Of a stretch of DNA of 64,000 nt, positions 16,161-24,416 are shown in pieces. A model generated the notes under the pieces. That model saw only the letters and a list, made by a program, of their open reading frames with translations, searched no databases and was not told the origin of the DNA. The position numbers were made by a program, and so were the translations under genes. This DNA comes from CAWDVH01 sp963805705 (GTDB lineage Bacteria; Actinomycetota; Actinomycetes; Streptosporangiales; Streptosporangiaceae). Where the stretch lies: the NCBI GenBank assembly GCA_963805705.1, contig CAWDVH010000005.1:1612001-1676000 (forward strand), written 5' to 3'. Position 1 is the stretch's first letter; each line of letters starts with the position of its first letter.

Positions 16161-16346
16161 CGCTCGCTATCTCGTCGCTGCCGCTGCCCCGGCTCCACGG
16201 GCCTGCCACTGCCGGCAGCATACAAGCCGCGGCGAACCCGCGGCGGTGGTCGTCCAGGGACATCGACGCGGCCGCGTCGGCGTCGATCACTGCGCGCTCG
16301 CGGCATAACTGGTAGTGCCGACGTACAGGAGGCGTTGTCCCACTGA

Positions 16347-16380
16347 AGCTGATACCTGTGGACAGCTGATACCTGTGCAC
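16347..16380. repeat. Two tandem copies of a 17-bp sequence
   Basis: AGCTGATACCTGTGGAC is followed directly by AGCTGATACCTGTGCAC (16 of 17 identical). It lies between the 3' end of the LLM gene and the start of the VOC gene, ~190 bp upstream of the latter on its strand. Could be paired regulator sites or a recent slippage duplication. The rest of 16161-16407 shows no gene. Confidence 0.5.
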
Positions 16381-16407
16381 CCGGGCGAGCGGGGGGCGTG
16401 CCGGCGG

Positions 16408-17319
16408 TCAGCGGAAGGCGGGCGCGACCTGCTGCATGAACAGGTCGCAGGTGTCCTTCTTGCGGGCCATGGACCCGAGGGTCTGGTCCGGGACGATGAG
16501 CTCGTCAGCGCCGGCCTCCTGGTACCGGGCGATGATCGCGGTTACCTCGGCGGGGGTCCCGGTGATCACCGGCCGTCCCGGCGGGGCCTGCCGCTTGTCC
16601 CTGAGCCATTCGGTATCGGTCGACAGGTAGAGCAGCGCCTGGGTGGAGACATGGATCTCGCCCGGATCGCGGCCGGCTTGCAGGCAGTGCCCGTGCAGCA
16701 CCGAGACCTTGTGCGCGAGCACTTCCGGCGTAGTCCAGGCATTCCAGTGATCGGCGTACCGGGCCGCGACGCGCAGCGTGCGCTGCTCACCGCCGCCGCC
16801 GACCAGCAGCGGCAGCCGGTCCTGGACCGGGGCGGGCTGGCTCGGCGCATCCTGCAGCTGGAAGTAGCGGCCCTGGAAAGTAGTACGGGGCTGGCCGAGC
16901 AGCAGGCGCAAGATCTGGACCGCTTCCTCGAACCGGTCCATCCGCTGCCGGACCGTCCCCAGCGCGATCCCGTACGCGGCGTGCTCGTTCTCCTGCCAGC
17001 CGGCCCCGACCCCGAGCGTGAGCCGTCCGCCGCTGATGTGGTCGACCGCTGCCGCGATCTTGGCCAGGACCGCGGGGTGCCGGTAGGTCACGCTGGTGAC
17101 CAGAGGGGCGATCCGCATCCGCGGGACTGATGCCGCGAGCGCCGCGATGACCGACCAGCACTCGAGCGTGTCCCCGTCCAGCGGGGCCGCGCCGGGACCG
17201 TTCGGCATGAAGTGATCGGCAAAGTACACCCCGTCCCAGCCGGTCTGCTCGCAGTGAGCGGTGAGCTCGCAGATCTCATCCCACGACTGGGCCGGCGACG
17301 GCCAGATACTAAAGCGCAT
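16408..17319 (-). CDS. LLM-class F420-dependent oxidoreductase
   Basis: 303 residues, luciferase-like TIM barrel. MRFSIWPSPAQSWDEI start, WDGVYFADHFMP, SVTYRHPAVLAKIAAAVDHISGGRLTLGVGAGW (hallmark of the family), and LLVGGGGEQRTLRVAARYADHWN. These are typical of actinobacterial F420-dependent oxidoreductases, which move hydride between F420 and organic substrates. Substrate unknown. Stands alone on the minus strand. Confidence 0.9.
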   Translation of the reverse strand: MRFSIWPSPAQSWDEICELTAHCEQTGWDGVYFADHFMPNGPGAAPLDGDTLECWSVIAALAASVPRMRIAPLVTSVTYRHPAVLAKIAAAVDHISGGRLTLGVGAGWQENEHAAYGIALGTVRQRMDRFEEAVQILRLLLGQPRTTFQGRYFQLQDAPSQPAPVQDRLPLLVGGGGEQRTLRVAARYADHWNAWTTPEVLAHKVSVLHGHCLQAGRDPGEIHVSTQALLYLSTDTEWLRDKRQAPPGRPVITGTPAEVTAIIARYQEAGADELIVPDQTLGSMARKKDTCDLFMQQVAPAFR

Positions 17320-17336
17320 GCGGGCATCCTAAGACC

Positions 17337-17350
17337 GGCCCGCGCGGGCC
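17337..17350 (-). terminator. GC-rich palindrome downstream of the P450 operon
   Basis: GGCCCGCGCGGGCC can fold as a 5-bp stem with a 4-nt loop, 39-52 nt beyond the stop of the last gene of the 17389-23723 run. It is a candidate intrinsic terminator without a U-tract; equally it could be an operator for the LLM gene, whose start is at 17319. Confidence 0.3.
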
Positions 17351-17388
17351 AGCGTCCGCAGCATGCTCGCCCGCTCGCTGGACCTATG

Positions 17389-17559
17389 TCATCTCCCGAT
17401 ATGCGTGTTCGTGATCGAGGTGAACTGGCATATCAGCGCCGCGGTGAGCAAGACGAGCCCGAGCGCGATTTCGTTGAAGCGGCGCAGTTCCCGGCCGCTG
17501 GCGGCGAACAGGAACATCACCAGGGCCGCGACGGTCAGAACGAGGGCGAGGGCGTCCAT
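17389..17559 (-). CDS. 56-residue two-helix membrane protein
   Basis: ATG 17559, 6 nt after GGGAG and 13 bp downstream of the stop of the FHA-P450 gene. Two hydrophobic helices: ALALVLTVAALVMFLFAA (residues ~3-20) and EIALGLVLLTAALICQF (~30-46), joined by a basic loop GRELRRFN. The spacing argues for co-transcription with the large P450 protein, which has no membrane segment itself. It might tether or recruit partners; function unknown. Confidence 0.65.
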   Translation of the reverse strand: MDALALVLTVAALVMFLFAASGRELRRFNEIALGLVLLTAALICQFTSITNTHIGR

Positions 17560-17572
17560 GCGGCTCCCAGGG

Positions 17573-20500
17573 TCAGCCCCAGAGGTCTGGGCGATAGCGT
17601 TCGGTGGTCTCCAGCTCGCGTACGTAGGCCTCGGCACGCTCACGTGGCATCGACCCATGTGCCGCGACGACGTCAACGAACGCGGCGCCGACCGCAGCGC
17701 GCATCGGCTGCGAGCCGCAGACGTAGACATAGCCATCAGAGGCGAGCAGGCGCCAGACTAGCGCGCCCTGCTCCCGGATCCGGTCCTGGACGTACTCGCG
17801 GCGACCCGGCCGCTCCCGCGACGTCGCGACGTGGACATGATCGAGCACTCCCTCGGCGGCCAGCCGCTCGATCTCGTCGCGGTAGATGTAGTCCAGGCCG
17901 CTGGAGCGGATGCCGTTGAAGAGCGCCGCTTCCGCCAGCGAGGTGCCCGCCTGCTTCATGGCCAGCCGTTCCCAGAGGAACGCCCGCATCGGGGCGAGTC
18001 CGGTCCCGGCCGAGACGAAGATCATCGGCTTCGTCGCGTCCTGCTGCAGGTGGAACCCGTCGGCGCTGTCGAGGAAAACGTTCAGGCGGTCGCCCTGGCC
18101 AAGCGCGTGCACGTAATGCGAGCTCATCCCGCGGAAGTCACGGCCGGGCATACCGGGCACGGGCGTGACCTCCAGGCCCACGGTCAGGTGGGCGACGCTG
18201 CCACCGTGGATCCGCGGGCTGGAGCTGGTCGAGTAGTAGCGCGGCCGGAGCGGTTGTGCGACCCGCAGGAACTCGAAGATGTTCAGCGAGCAGGACGGGA
18301 AGTCGTCGAGCAGCCGGAGCACGTCGTAGCCGCCCGCGTCGATCGCCGCGCGCAGCGGTGAATCGGGGCCCTCCGGAGCCTGCAGCACGTCCCTGATCTC
18401 CATCAGTCTCGACTGCTCGGCGGGGTCGGCCACCTTCTCGAGCAGCAGGTCGAGCAGCGGCACCGTCGGCCGGCCGGTGATGTCGATGAGGTTGGTGAGC
18501 ACGTTGCGGACCTGGAGCACGGCGCCCTTCGGCACCGCGCGAATGTTCATCGTCTGCGGCACCATGAGGACGCCGTCGAGCGCGGCACCCAGATGCAGCG
18601 CGAGCCGCTCGGCGCGCTGCTCGTCGTTTTTCGGGCAGACGCCGAGGTGGTCGCCGGCCCGGTAGGAGACGCCGGGCGGCAGGCTGACCTCCAGATGCCG
18701 CGTCCGCTTCGGCGACTGCGGTGCCTGCAGCTCCCGGTGCACGAGGACACGAGCCTCGACGGTGTCCATGCCGACGGTGTTCGTGAGGATCGTCGGGGCG
18801 AGCAGGACCCGCGGCTGGGTGAGAAGCGAGCTTTGCATCGCGACGTTCGAGGCGGCGCCGGTCAGCACGCCCTCGGCCGCCTGCTCAGCGGCCAGGCGCG
18901 CGGCGGCGGCCTGCGTCGGCCGCGCCCCGGACAGCTCGAGCAGGACGGGCCAGATGAGCGCGTTCCAGTCCGTGTACCGGCGCTCCCATACGGGCGAGCC
19001 CACGTCACCGTACGCGAACTCGGCGAGCGGCGTGGCGCCGAGCCCGGACAGTTTCTTGTGCACGTAGCGGGGAAACGCGAGGAACGCGTTCCACTGCGTG
19101 TTGCCGAGCCCCCAGACGAGGTACCGGCAGTTCCGCCACGTCTGCGCGCCGGGTTCCGTGCGCTCGAGCCACGACTTGAAGGCGGTCGCGTTGGAGGGCG
19201 GGTTCGAGGTGTAGGTGGAGGTCATGACCACGAGCAGCCAGGGCTGCGGGCGCGGTGGTGACTCCGCGAGCTCGTTCAGCGTGATCACGTCGCTCGTGTA
19301 GCCGTGGAAATGGCTCCGTTCGGCGAAACGCTCGGCCAGATCCTTGTTCGCGCCGAAATTGCTGCCGTACGCGATCACGAGATGGCGGTAGGCGCTCGAC
19401 TCGGGGATCTCCGTCGGTTCTCCCCAGCCACCGGCGATCGCCGGAGCTGGATCTGGAGCCGGAACGGGGGCAGGCGCAGCCGGTCGATCGCGCAGCGCGA
19501 CCGGTGCCCGCGGGCGACCGTCCCGCTCGCGCGGCAGGCGGATGACCGGAACAGAGGCGGGCTTGGTCGTCACGATCGTGTTCTTCTTCACCGTCGCGCC
19601 CGGTGCGAGCCGCAGCCGGTAGTTCCGGTAGATCTCGAACAGGACGACGCGCAGCATCATGAACGTGACTTCTTGCGCCATGCACTGCCGTCTCCCGATC
19701 GAGAACGGGATGAAGGCGTGGCGCGGCCGGTCGACGACCTTCTCGATCGCGAACTGCTCCGGGTCGAACCGGCAGGCGTCAGCCCCCCAGTAACGCGGGT
19801 CGCGCTGCGCGGCCAGCGTCCCCACCAGGATGATGTCGTCCTTCCTGACGCGATAGCGGCCGAGCAATCCGTCCTTGAGGCTGCGACGGATCGTGACCGG
19901 CTGCGGCGGGTAGATCCGCAGTGTCTCCTTGATCACCTGCGTTGTGTAGGGCAGCGTGAACAGGTCGTCATACTGCAGGTCGTAATCCGGGTCGTCGCCG
20001 GCGATCCCGTCGATCTCGGCGATCAGTTTCTCCTCGACGTCCGGGTGCGTAGCGAGGACGTAGGCGAGCCAGCCTCCTGTGATCGACGGCCCGTTGAAGC
20101 CGTTCGACAGGTGCATGAGGATCTGGTCCCGGATGGTCTCGGGGTCGAGGAACGCGCCCGTCTCGGGATCCGGCGTGCTCACCAGGCGGGTGAGCAGATC
20201 CGTCTGCTGTCCGACCGGGCTCGTGCGCATGCGCGCGCGCACGAGCGTGTCGGCCGTCCTGAACAGCTCCTCGTTATGCCGGAGGTAGCGCTTCCGGCGC
20301 GCGCGGCGCGCCCGCCCGGCCAGGAGCGTGAAGTCGGGGCGAGGCTCGGCAACGCGCAGGATGCTCTCCTTCGTGCTCTCCGGAACGGCGACCGCGAACG
20401 GGTGCGGGTCGCCGCTGCCGTCGAGCAGGCCGAAGTTGTAGCTGCACGCGCCGCGTCCGGATACCTCGAGCGCGTAACGCTCCATCCAGGTGCGCGCATC

Positions 20501-21646
20501 GAGCGGCTCAGCATCGGGGATCGCCGACCACGCGGCGACGAGCTGGCGGGCCTGCTCCTTCATCAGGGGAAACTGCGTCCGCTGATTCAGCGGCGCGTAC
20601 CACGGCAGCATCACCCGGCGGATCTGCTCGGTGTGCTCGCCGTCGCCGATCACCGATATCCCGCCGCCACGTGAGTTGCTCAGCTGGGCGAAGAAGTTGA
20701 TCTCCTCGACTCGCTTGCCGAACTGCTCTTCGTCAGCCGCCACCTCGTCGAGCAATTCGGGGTCCGAGACCACGACGAGCCGCCATTTCTTCGTCGGGAT
20801 ACCGACCGCGTAGATGTGCCCGAACCGGTGGTAATAGTCGATCTGCGAGTCGTTGTCGTTCAGGATGTCGAAGTTCGCGAATCGCTCGCCGTTCGGGACC
20901 AGCCAGCGGATCGCGTACGGGATCTCAAGGTCGCCGTCGGCGGGCGATGCGGCGGGCGGCGGCGATGTCGGCCCGACGCCCGGACCGGTGCCGGTGAACT
21001 CCTGCAGTTGCTGGCCGACCAGCCGGAACGTGGCGGGGCCGATACCGACGATGTCCCCCTCGGACACCGGCGCGGCCGTGATGCGCTGCCCGTTGACGAA
21101 GGTGCCGTTGGAGCTGCCCAGGTCCGCGACGCTGCAGGCACCCGCCACGTTGCGCAGTTCGGCGTGGTAACGGGAGACGCCGGAGCCGGAGACCACGATG
21201 TCGTTGTCCGGCGCCCGGCCGATGCGCAGCGCCCCGGCAGGCCGTGGCCGCGGTCCGCTCGGCTCGCGGGCCAGCGGGATCTGCCCTGGCCGCAGGGTGT
21301 CCTCCTCGGCCGGGGCGGCCGGATCGACGGTGCAGCTCAGGACCGGCCCGTCAGCCGGATGGCCGAGCCGGACCAGGCATTCCCCGCTGATCTCGATCCG
21401 GTCCACCCGCTGGTCCCCGGCATAGGTGCCGTTGGTGCTGCCGTTGTCCTCCAGCACCCAGCGGCCATGGTCCAGCCGCAGCACGGCATGCTGCCAGGAC
21501 ACGCGGGTATCGGTGATCACGATGTCGCACTCCGGATCGCGGCCGACCAGGTACGAAGGGCCGGCCTGCAGGCTCCGGTCAGATCCGTGGGTCCGCACCA
21601 CCAGGGGCGGATCGGACCCTCCCGAAAGAGACCTCTCGGTATTCAC
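17573..21646 (-). CDS. FHA-FHA-cytochrome P450-NADPH:P450 reductase fusion (CYP102-like)
   Basis: 1357 residues from GTG 21646. FHA1 ~14-95: LVGRDPECDIVI, WQHA, GSTNGTY. FHA2 ~138-212: RIGRAPDNDIVV, SRYHAEL, GSSNGTFVNG. P450 ~235-705: ExxR as KETLR (574-577), haem loop FSIGRRQCM with Cys655. FMN domain ~750-905: YGSNFGANKDLA. FAD/NADPH domain ~950-1357: RPRYYSTSSSP, GTGLAPMRAFL, YVYVCGSQ, ending RYRPDLWG. The catalytic part is a self-sufficient BM3-type oxygenase. The I helix reads NGFNGP (515-520) where BM3 has AGHETT. Earlier in-frame codons overlap the kinase gene; an AT-rich patch (21661-21695) may hold a promoter. FHA fusion suggests phospho-dependent docking. No TM segment. Confidence 0.93.
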   Translation of the reverse strand: MNTERSLSGGSDPPLVVRTHGSDRSLQAGPSYLVGRDPECDIVITDTRVSWQHAVLRLDHGRWVLEDNGSTNGTYAGDQRVDRIEISGECLVRLGHPADGPVLSCTVDPAAPAEEDTLRPGQIPLAREPSGPRPRPAGALRIGRAPDNDIVVSGSGVSRYHAELRNVAGACSVADLGSSNGTFVNGQRITAAPVSEGDIVGIGPATFRLVGQQLQEFTGTGPGVGPTSPPPAASPADGDLEIPYAIRWLVPNGERFANFDILNDNDSQIDYYHRFGHIYAVGIPTKKWRLVVVSDPELLDEVAADEEQFGKRVEEINFFAQLSNSRGGGISVIGDGEHTEQIRRVMLPWYAPLNQRTQFPLMKEQARQLVAAWSAIPDAEPLDARTWMERYALEVSGRGACSYNFGLLDGSGDPHPFAVAVPESTKESILRVAEPRPDFTLLAGRARRARRKRYLRHNEELFRTADTLVRARMRTSPVGQQTDLLTRLVSTPDPETGAFLDPETIRDQILMHLSNGFNGPSITGGWLAYVLATHPDVEEKLIAEIDGIAGDDPDYDLQYDDLFTLPYTTQVIKETLRIYPPQPVTIRRSLKDGLLGRYRVRKDDIILVGTLAAQRDPRYWGADACRFDPEQFAIEKVVDRPRHAFIPFSIGRRQCMAQEVTFMMLRVVLFEIYRNYRLRLAPGATVKKNTIVTTKPASVPVIRLPRERDGRPRAPVALRDRPAAPAPVPAPDPAPAIAGGWGEPTEIPESSAYRHLVIAYGSNFGANKDLAERFAERSHFHGYTSDVITLNELAESPPRPQPWLLVVMTSTYTSNPPSNATAFKSWLERTEPGAQTWRNCRYLVWGLGNTQWNAFLAFPRYVHKKLSGLGATPLAEFAYGDVGSPVWERRYTDWNALIWPVLLELSGARPTQAAAARLAAEQAAEGVLTGAASNVAMQSSLLTQPRVLLAPTILTNTVGMDTVEARVLVHRELQAPQSPKRTRHLEVSLPPGVSYRAGDHLGVCPKNDEQRAERLALHLGAALDGVLMVPQTMNIRAVPKGAVLQVRNVLTNLIDITGRPTVPLLDLLLEKVADPAEQSRLMEIRDVLQAPEGPDSPLRAAIDAGGYDVLRLLDDFPSCSLNIFEFLRVAQPLRPRYYSTSSSPRIHGGSVAHLTVGLEVTPVPGMPGRDFRGMSSHYVHALGQGDRLNVFLDSADGFHLQQDATKPMIFVSAGTGLAPMRAFLWERLAMKQAGTSLAEAALFNGIRSSGLDYIYRDEIERLAAEGVLDHVHVATSRERPGRREYVQDRIREQGALVWRLLASDGYVYVCGSQPMRAAVGAAFVDVVAAHGSMPRERAEAYVRELETTERYRPDLWG

Positions 21647-21720
21647 GCGCCAACTGTAGAGCGAGTCATATGAAAGTAAAATAGATGTGGTGGCACCATT
21701 CCGGCGGAATCCTTTCCTGA

Positions 21721-22932
21721 TCAGCGAACGGCCGCCGGGTCGAGGTCGAGCCGGGCGGTGACCCGCCAGCCGCACGGATGCCGCGGGCCGAAATCGAGTT
21801 CGCCGCCGAACGCGCTGATGCGCTCGCGCATCCCGGTCAGTCCGCCGCCGGCCGCGCCCGGCGGCGCGCCGCTGCCGGGGCCGTCGTCCTGGACATCCAC
21901 CAGTACCTCGGCTGGCGTGAACAGCAGCCGGACTTGTGCGCTCGCGCCCTGGCCAGCGTGTTTCATGGTGTTCGTCAGGGCTTCCTGGACGAGCCGGAAG
22001 ATGGCGAGCTGGACATCAGCCGGCAGGTCAGCGCCGGTGCCGCTGAGTTGGTATCGCACCGGCAGGCCGGCACTGCGCACCCGGCCGAGCAGATCGTCGA
22101 GGTCGGCCAGGCCGGGCAGGGGCTGCCGGACGTCCGGCCCGGAACCGGCCCGCAGCACGCCGAGCAGGCGACGGGTCTCGGCGAGCGCCTGCCGGGCGGT
22201 GCCAGCCACGTCCCGGATCGCATCGGCCGCCTCGCCGGGCGCGCGGGTCACCGCACGGAGTGCGCCGTCGGAGAGCGCCACGATCACGGTGAGGTGATGG
22301 GCCACGCTGTCGTGCATTTCCCTGGCGATGCGGGCCCGTTCCTCCGCCGCGGCCAGTGCGCGGCTCTGGTCGCGCTCACGCTCGAGCCGCCGGGCCCGGT
22401 CGCGCAGAGCGGCGAGGTAAGCCCGGCGGGTGCCCACGTACAGGCCCACGACCACAACGGCGGCCGCAAACCCGACGGCATCCGAGATCGCCAGTGCCCA
22501 GTGCTGCGTGCCGTCCTGGCCGACCACCAGGAGCATCACGCCGACCACGAGCACCGCCGCGGCCAGTGCCTCGGCTCGTCGCATCATGGCGGCGACGGTG
22601 TACAGGCTGATCGCGAGCGCGACCGGGAACAGCGCGCCGCCGTCCGGCCACTGCGCCAGGACCGCCGCGGCCAGGAGCGTCCACAGGAATACCGGGCCTG
22701 GCCATACCCGGCGCAGTGGCAGCGCCGCGGCCGTCAGGACCGCGACGATCACGCCAGCGGCCAGCGACCGGTGAACCGGGTGGGCCGCCTGGCCGAACGA
22801 GAAGCTCGCCAGGGACGCCGCACCCGCGACGATGGCGCATCCGATATCGAACGCCCAGGAGCGCAGCGGTCGCGCTCTCGGGTTCTCGGCCGGCTTCCAG
22901 AAGGACACACCTACATCCTCCTCGCCGTTCAC
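21721..22932 (-). CDS. Sensor histidine kinase (NarL/HisKA_3 class), orphan
   Basis: 403 residues. Residues ~25-175 hold five or six hydrophobic helices with short loops and no sizeable outside domain. A coiled linker follows (RARRLERERDQSRALAAAEER), then the HisKA_3 phosphoacceptor helix RIAREMHDSVAHHL and an HATPase domain (VQEALTNTMKHA, DDGPGSGAPPG, GLTGMRERISAFGG). GTG 22932 overlaps the upstream gene's TGA by 4 bp. No response regulator is encoded beside it; directly downstream is the FHA-P450 gene (74-bp gap). A membrane- or redox-state sensor is plausible. Confidence 0.9.
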   Translation of the reverse strand: MNGEEDVGVSFWKPAENPRARPLRSWAFDIGCAIVAGAASLASFSFGQAAHPVHRSLAAGVIVAVLTAAALPLRRVWPGPVFLWTLLAAAVLAQWPDGGALFPVALAISLYTVAAMMRRAEALAAAVLVVGVMLLVVGQDGTQHWALAISDAVGFAAAVVVVGLYVGTRRAYLAALRDRARRLERERDQSRALAAAEERARIAREMHDSVAHHLTVIVALSDGALRAVTRAPGEAADAIRDVAGTARQALAETRRLLGVLRAGSGPDVRQPLPGLADLDDLLGRVRSAGLPVRYQLSGTGADLPADVQLAIFRLVQEALTNTMKHAGQGASAQVRLLFTPAEVLVDVQDDGPGSGAPPGAAGGGLTGMRERISAFGGELDFGPRHPCGWRVTARLDLDPAAVR

Positions 22933-23723
22933 GCGCCGTGACGCCGGGCCTGCCAGGCGACCGGAACGGGCGCTGTCTCGTCGCGCGGGTGGTCAGTCTC
23001 CTGCTGGCCGGCCGAGGATGCTTCCTCGGGTCCTCCCGGTAGCGCCACGTGGGTGCGGCCAGGCAGCGCTGCCGCTTGCCATATCCGGGCGGCCAGCAAC
23101 GCCATCGCCACGGCAAACGGCAGCATGAGCAGCACGACGCGGACGGGCCCGGCGGATGGGACCTGCTGGGCGACCTCGATGCCGACGGTGAACAGGACCG
23201 CCAGCCAGCGCGGCACGCTCCGGCTTCGCCACAGGGCAATCCCCATCAGGACCGGAGCGGTGTAGATGCCGATGACATAGAGGCCAGAAAACACGTGCTC
23301 GAACCCGGAATTGAAGGATGTCACCAGAAAGCGCGCGGCCGCCCCCTGCGTCATATGTGCCGTGGCCGCGGCGGCCAGGTTGACACCGACCAGGACGTTG
23401 ACCATGGCCCCGCAGAAGGCACCGATTCCCCCGAGCAGCGCAGCCACCGTGGCGAGCACTGAGCCACGGCCTCTGACCAGCGTGGCGATCGCCGCATACG
23501 AGACCGCCAGGGCCCCGAGAGCAAGCAGCGAGAGCGAGCCCGATACATAAAGCTGAGCCGAGTGCGCCGCCGCAATGGGCAGCACCTTGAACGCGGTCGC
23601 GGTGGTCACGATGAGCTGGTCGGTACCTTTGGGGTTAAGTCCCTCAGCGCTGATATAAAACACAGCAGCGACGGGCAGGAACAGGGCCAGCACGCGCTGG
23701 CGCATCCGGGCAGCGTGATCCAT
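22929..23723 (-). CDS. Multi-span membrane protein, DUF4386-like
   Basis: 264 residues with about six hydrophobic segments (VLALFLPVAAVFYISAEGL; LSLLALGALAVSYAAIATLV; VLATVAALLGGIGAFCGAMV; LYVIGIYTAPVLMGIALW; VVLLMLPFAVAMALLAARIW) and a charged cytosolic tail. Resembles uncharacterised DUF4386-type integral membrane proteins. ATG 23723 follows GGAGAA. Its stop overlaps the kinase start (GTGA), so the pair is translationally coupled; it may be the sensory partner of the kinase. Confidence 0.75.
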   Translation of the reverse strand: MDHAARMRQRVLALFLPVAAVFYISAEGLNPKGTDQLIVTTATAFKVLPIAAAHSAQLYVSGSLSLLALGALAVSYAAIATLVRGRGSVLATVAALLGGIGAFCGAMVNVLVGVNLAAAATAHMTQGAAARFLVTSFNSGFEHVFSGLYVIGIYTAPVLMGIALWRSRSVPRWLAVLFTVGIEVAQQVPSAGPVRVVLLMLPFAVAMALLAARIWQAAALPGRTHVALPGGPEEASSAGQQETDHPRDETAPVPVAWQARRHGA

Positions 23724-23877
23724 TGGCTTCTCCAGTCTGTGGCGTCAGGTGTCGCGTTCCGCGGGTACTTGCCGACATCCAGGACGCTACGGTCCTGGCC
23801 ACCAGCGGGCGTCTGCCTGGAGGCCGCACTTTCCCGGCCGCGTATGCCCCAAGGCATAGGCCTGCCAGCGGGGTCAG

Positions 23878-23893
23878 CCCGGCAGTTGCCGGG
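23878..23893 (-). terminator. Stem-loop after the 73-residue gene
   Basis: CCCGGC and GCCGGG around an AGTT tetraloop, 43-58 nt past the stop at 23936. A second small hairpin (TATGCC/GGCATA, CCAA loop) lies at 23843-23858. Together they separate the small-gene pair from the membrane protein/kinase operon. No other content is seen in 23724-23935. Confidence 0.4.
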
Positions 23894-23935
23894 ATGCTGC
23901 CCAGTTCAGATTGCCGACGGCACGGCTGGGACCGC

Positions 23936-24157
23936 TCATTCCCCCGGGCCACCGCGCAGGTTCTTAACGGTGTAACTCGCCCACTCGGCGCACGGGTGGA
24001 AGGCCCGCTGGCGCAAGCCCTGCAGCACCCGCAGGTCACCCCGGCGGTCCACCCGGACGCTGGTCGCCCACGGGTAGGCGAGTTCCTGCCCGCTGGCCGT
24101 TCGCACGATGACAGTCTGCGCGCCTGTCTTCCGCTGGCGGTCAGAACCGGGGCTCAT
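23936..24157 (-). CDS. 73-residue hypothetical protein
   Basis: ATG 24157 lies 5 nt after a clear GGAGG. The product contains TVIVRTASGQELAYPWATSV and a C-terminal EWASYTVKNLRG. The compact beta-strand pattern suggests a small beta-rich fold; no family recognised. It shares an ATGA overlap with a frameshifted small reading frame upstream (24154-24296), so the two were probably one coupled unit. Confidence 0.55.
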   Translation of the reverse strand: MSPGSDRQRKTGAQTVIVRTASGQELAYPWATSVRVDRRGDLRVLQGLRQRAFHPCAEWASYTVKNLRGGPGE

Positions 24158-24296
24158 GATGCCTCCGCCTCTCGGCGCACGGCGCGCAGCGCGACGGTGA
24201 CCAGCGGCAGGGTGAACTCGCCGGCCGAGGTCTCCGGCTGGCGATGCAGGAAATCGCTGCCTCCAGCTGCTCTGCCCCTGCTTCCACCCCGGCCAT
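24154..24296 (-). pseudogene. Small gene with a one-base frameshift
   Basis: ATG 24296 sits 7 nt after GGAGG and starts MAGVEAGAEQLEAA. That frame soon becomes Arg/Cys-rich, but the neighbouring frame from about 24255 on encodes SDFLHRQPETSAGEF, then TLPLVTVALRAVRREAEAS with a TGA in the ATGA overlap with the next gene. The span of 143 nt is one base short of a 48-codon gene. This fits a single-base loss at about 24250-24260 (real or a sequencing error), or a programmed shift. Confidence 0.45.
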
Positions 24297-24416
24297 GTTA
24301 TGACCTCCGCCGAGCCGCTAAACGGGGAGCGCTCGGGGGGCGCTCGTCCTGTTGCCGCACCAGGGCGGCGGGGACGCTGGGAACAGCGCAACGCCGAGAC
24401 CGCCGGAGGCCGTGAC

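Noticed and set aside
19304..20674. 456-codon plus-strand ORF inside the FHA-P450 gene
   Set aside because: Shadow of the opposite strand; no domain pattern, and the minus-strand P450 and flavodoxin motifs are continuous.
24300..24416. Longer N-terminus for the SnoaL-like gene
   Set aside because: The extra 39 residues are Arg/Gly/Ala-rich and overlap the opposite gene's RBS; ATG 24417 has its own GGAGG and starts the family homology.
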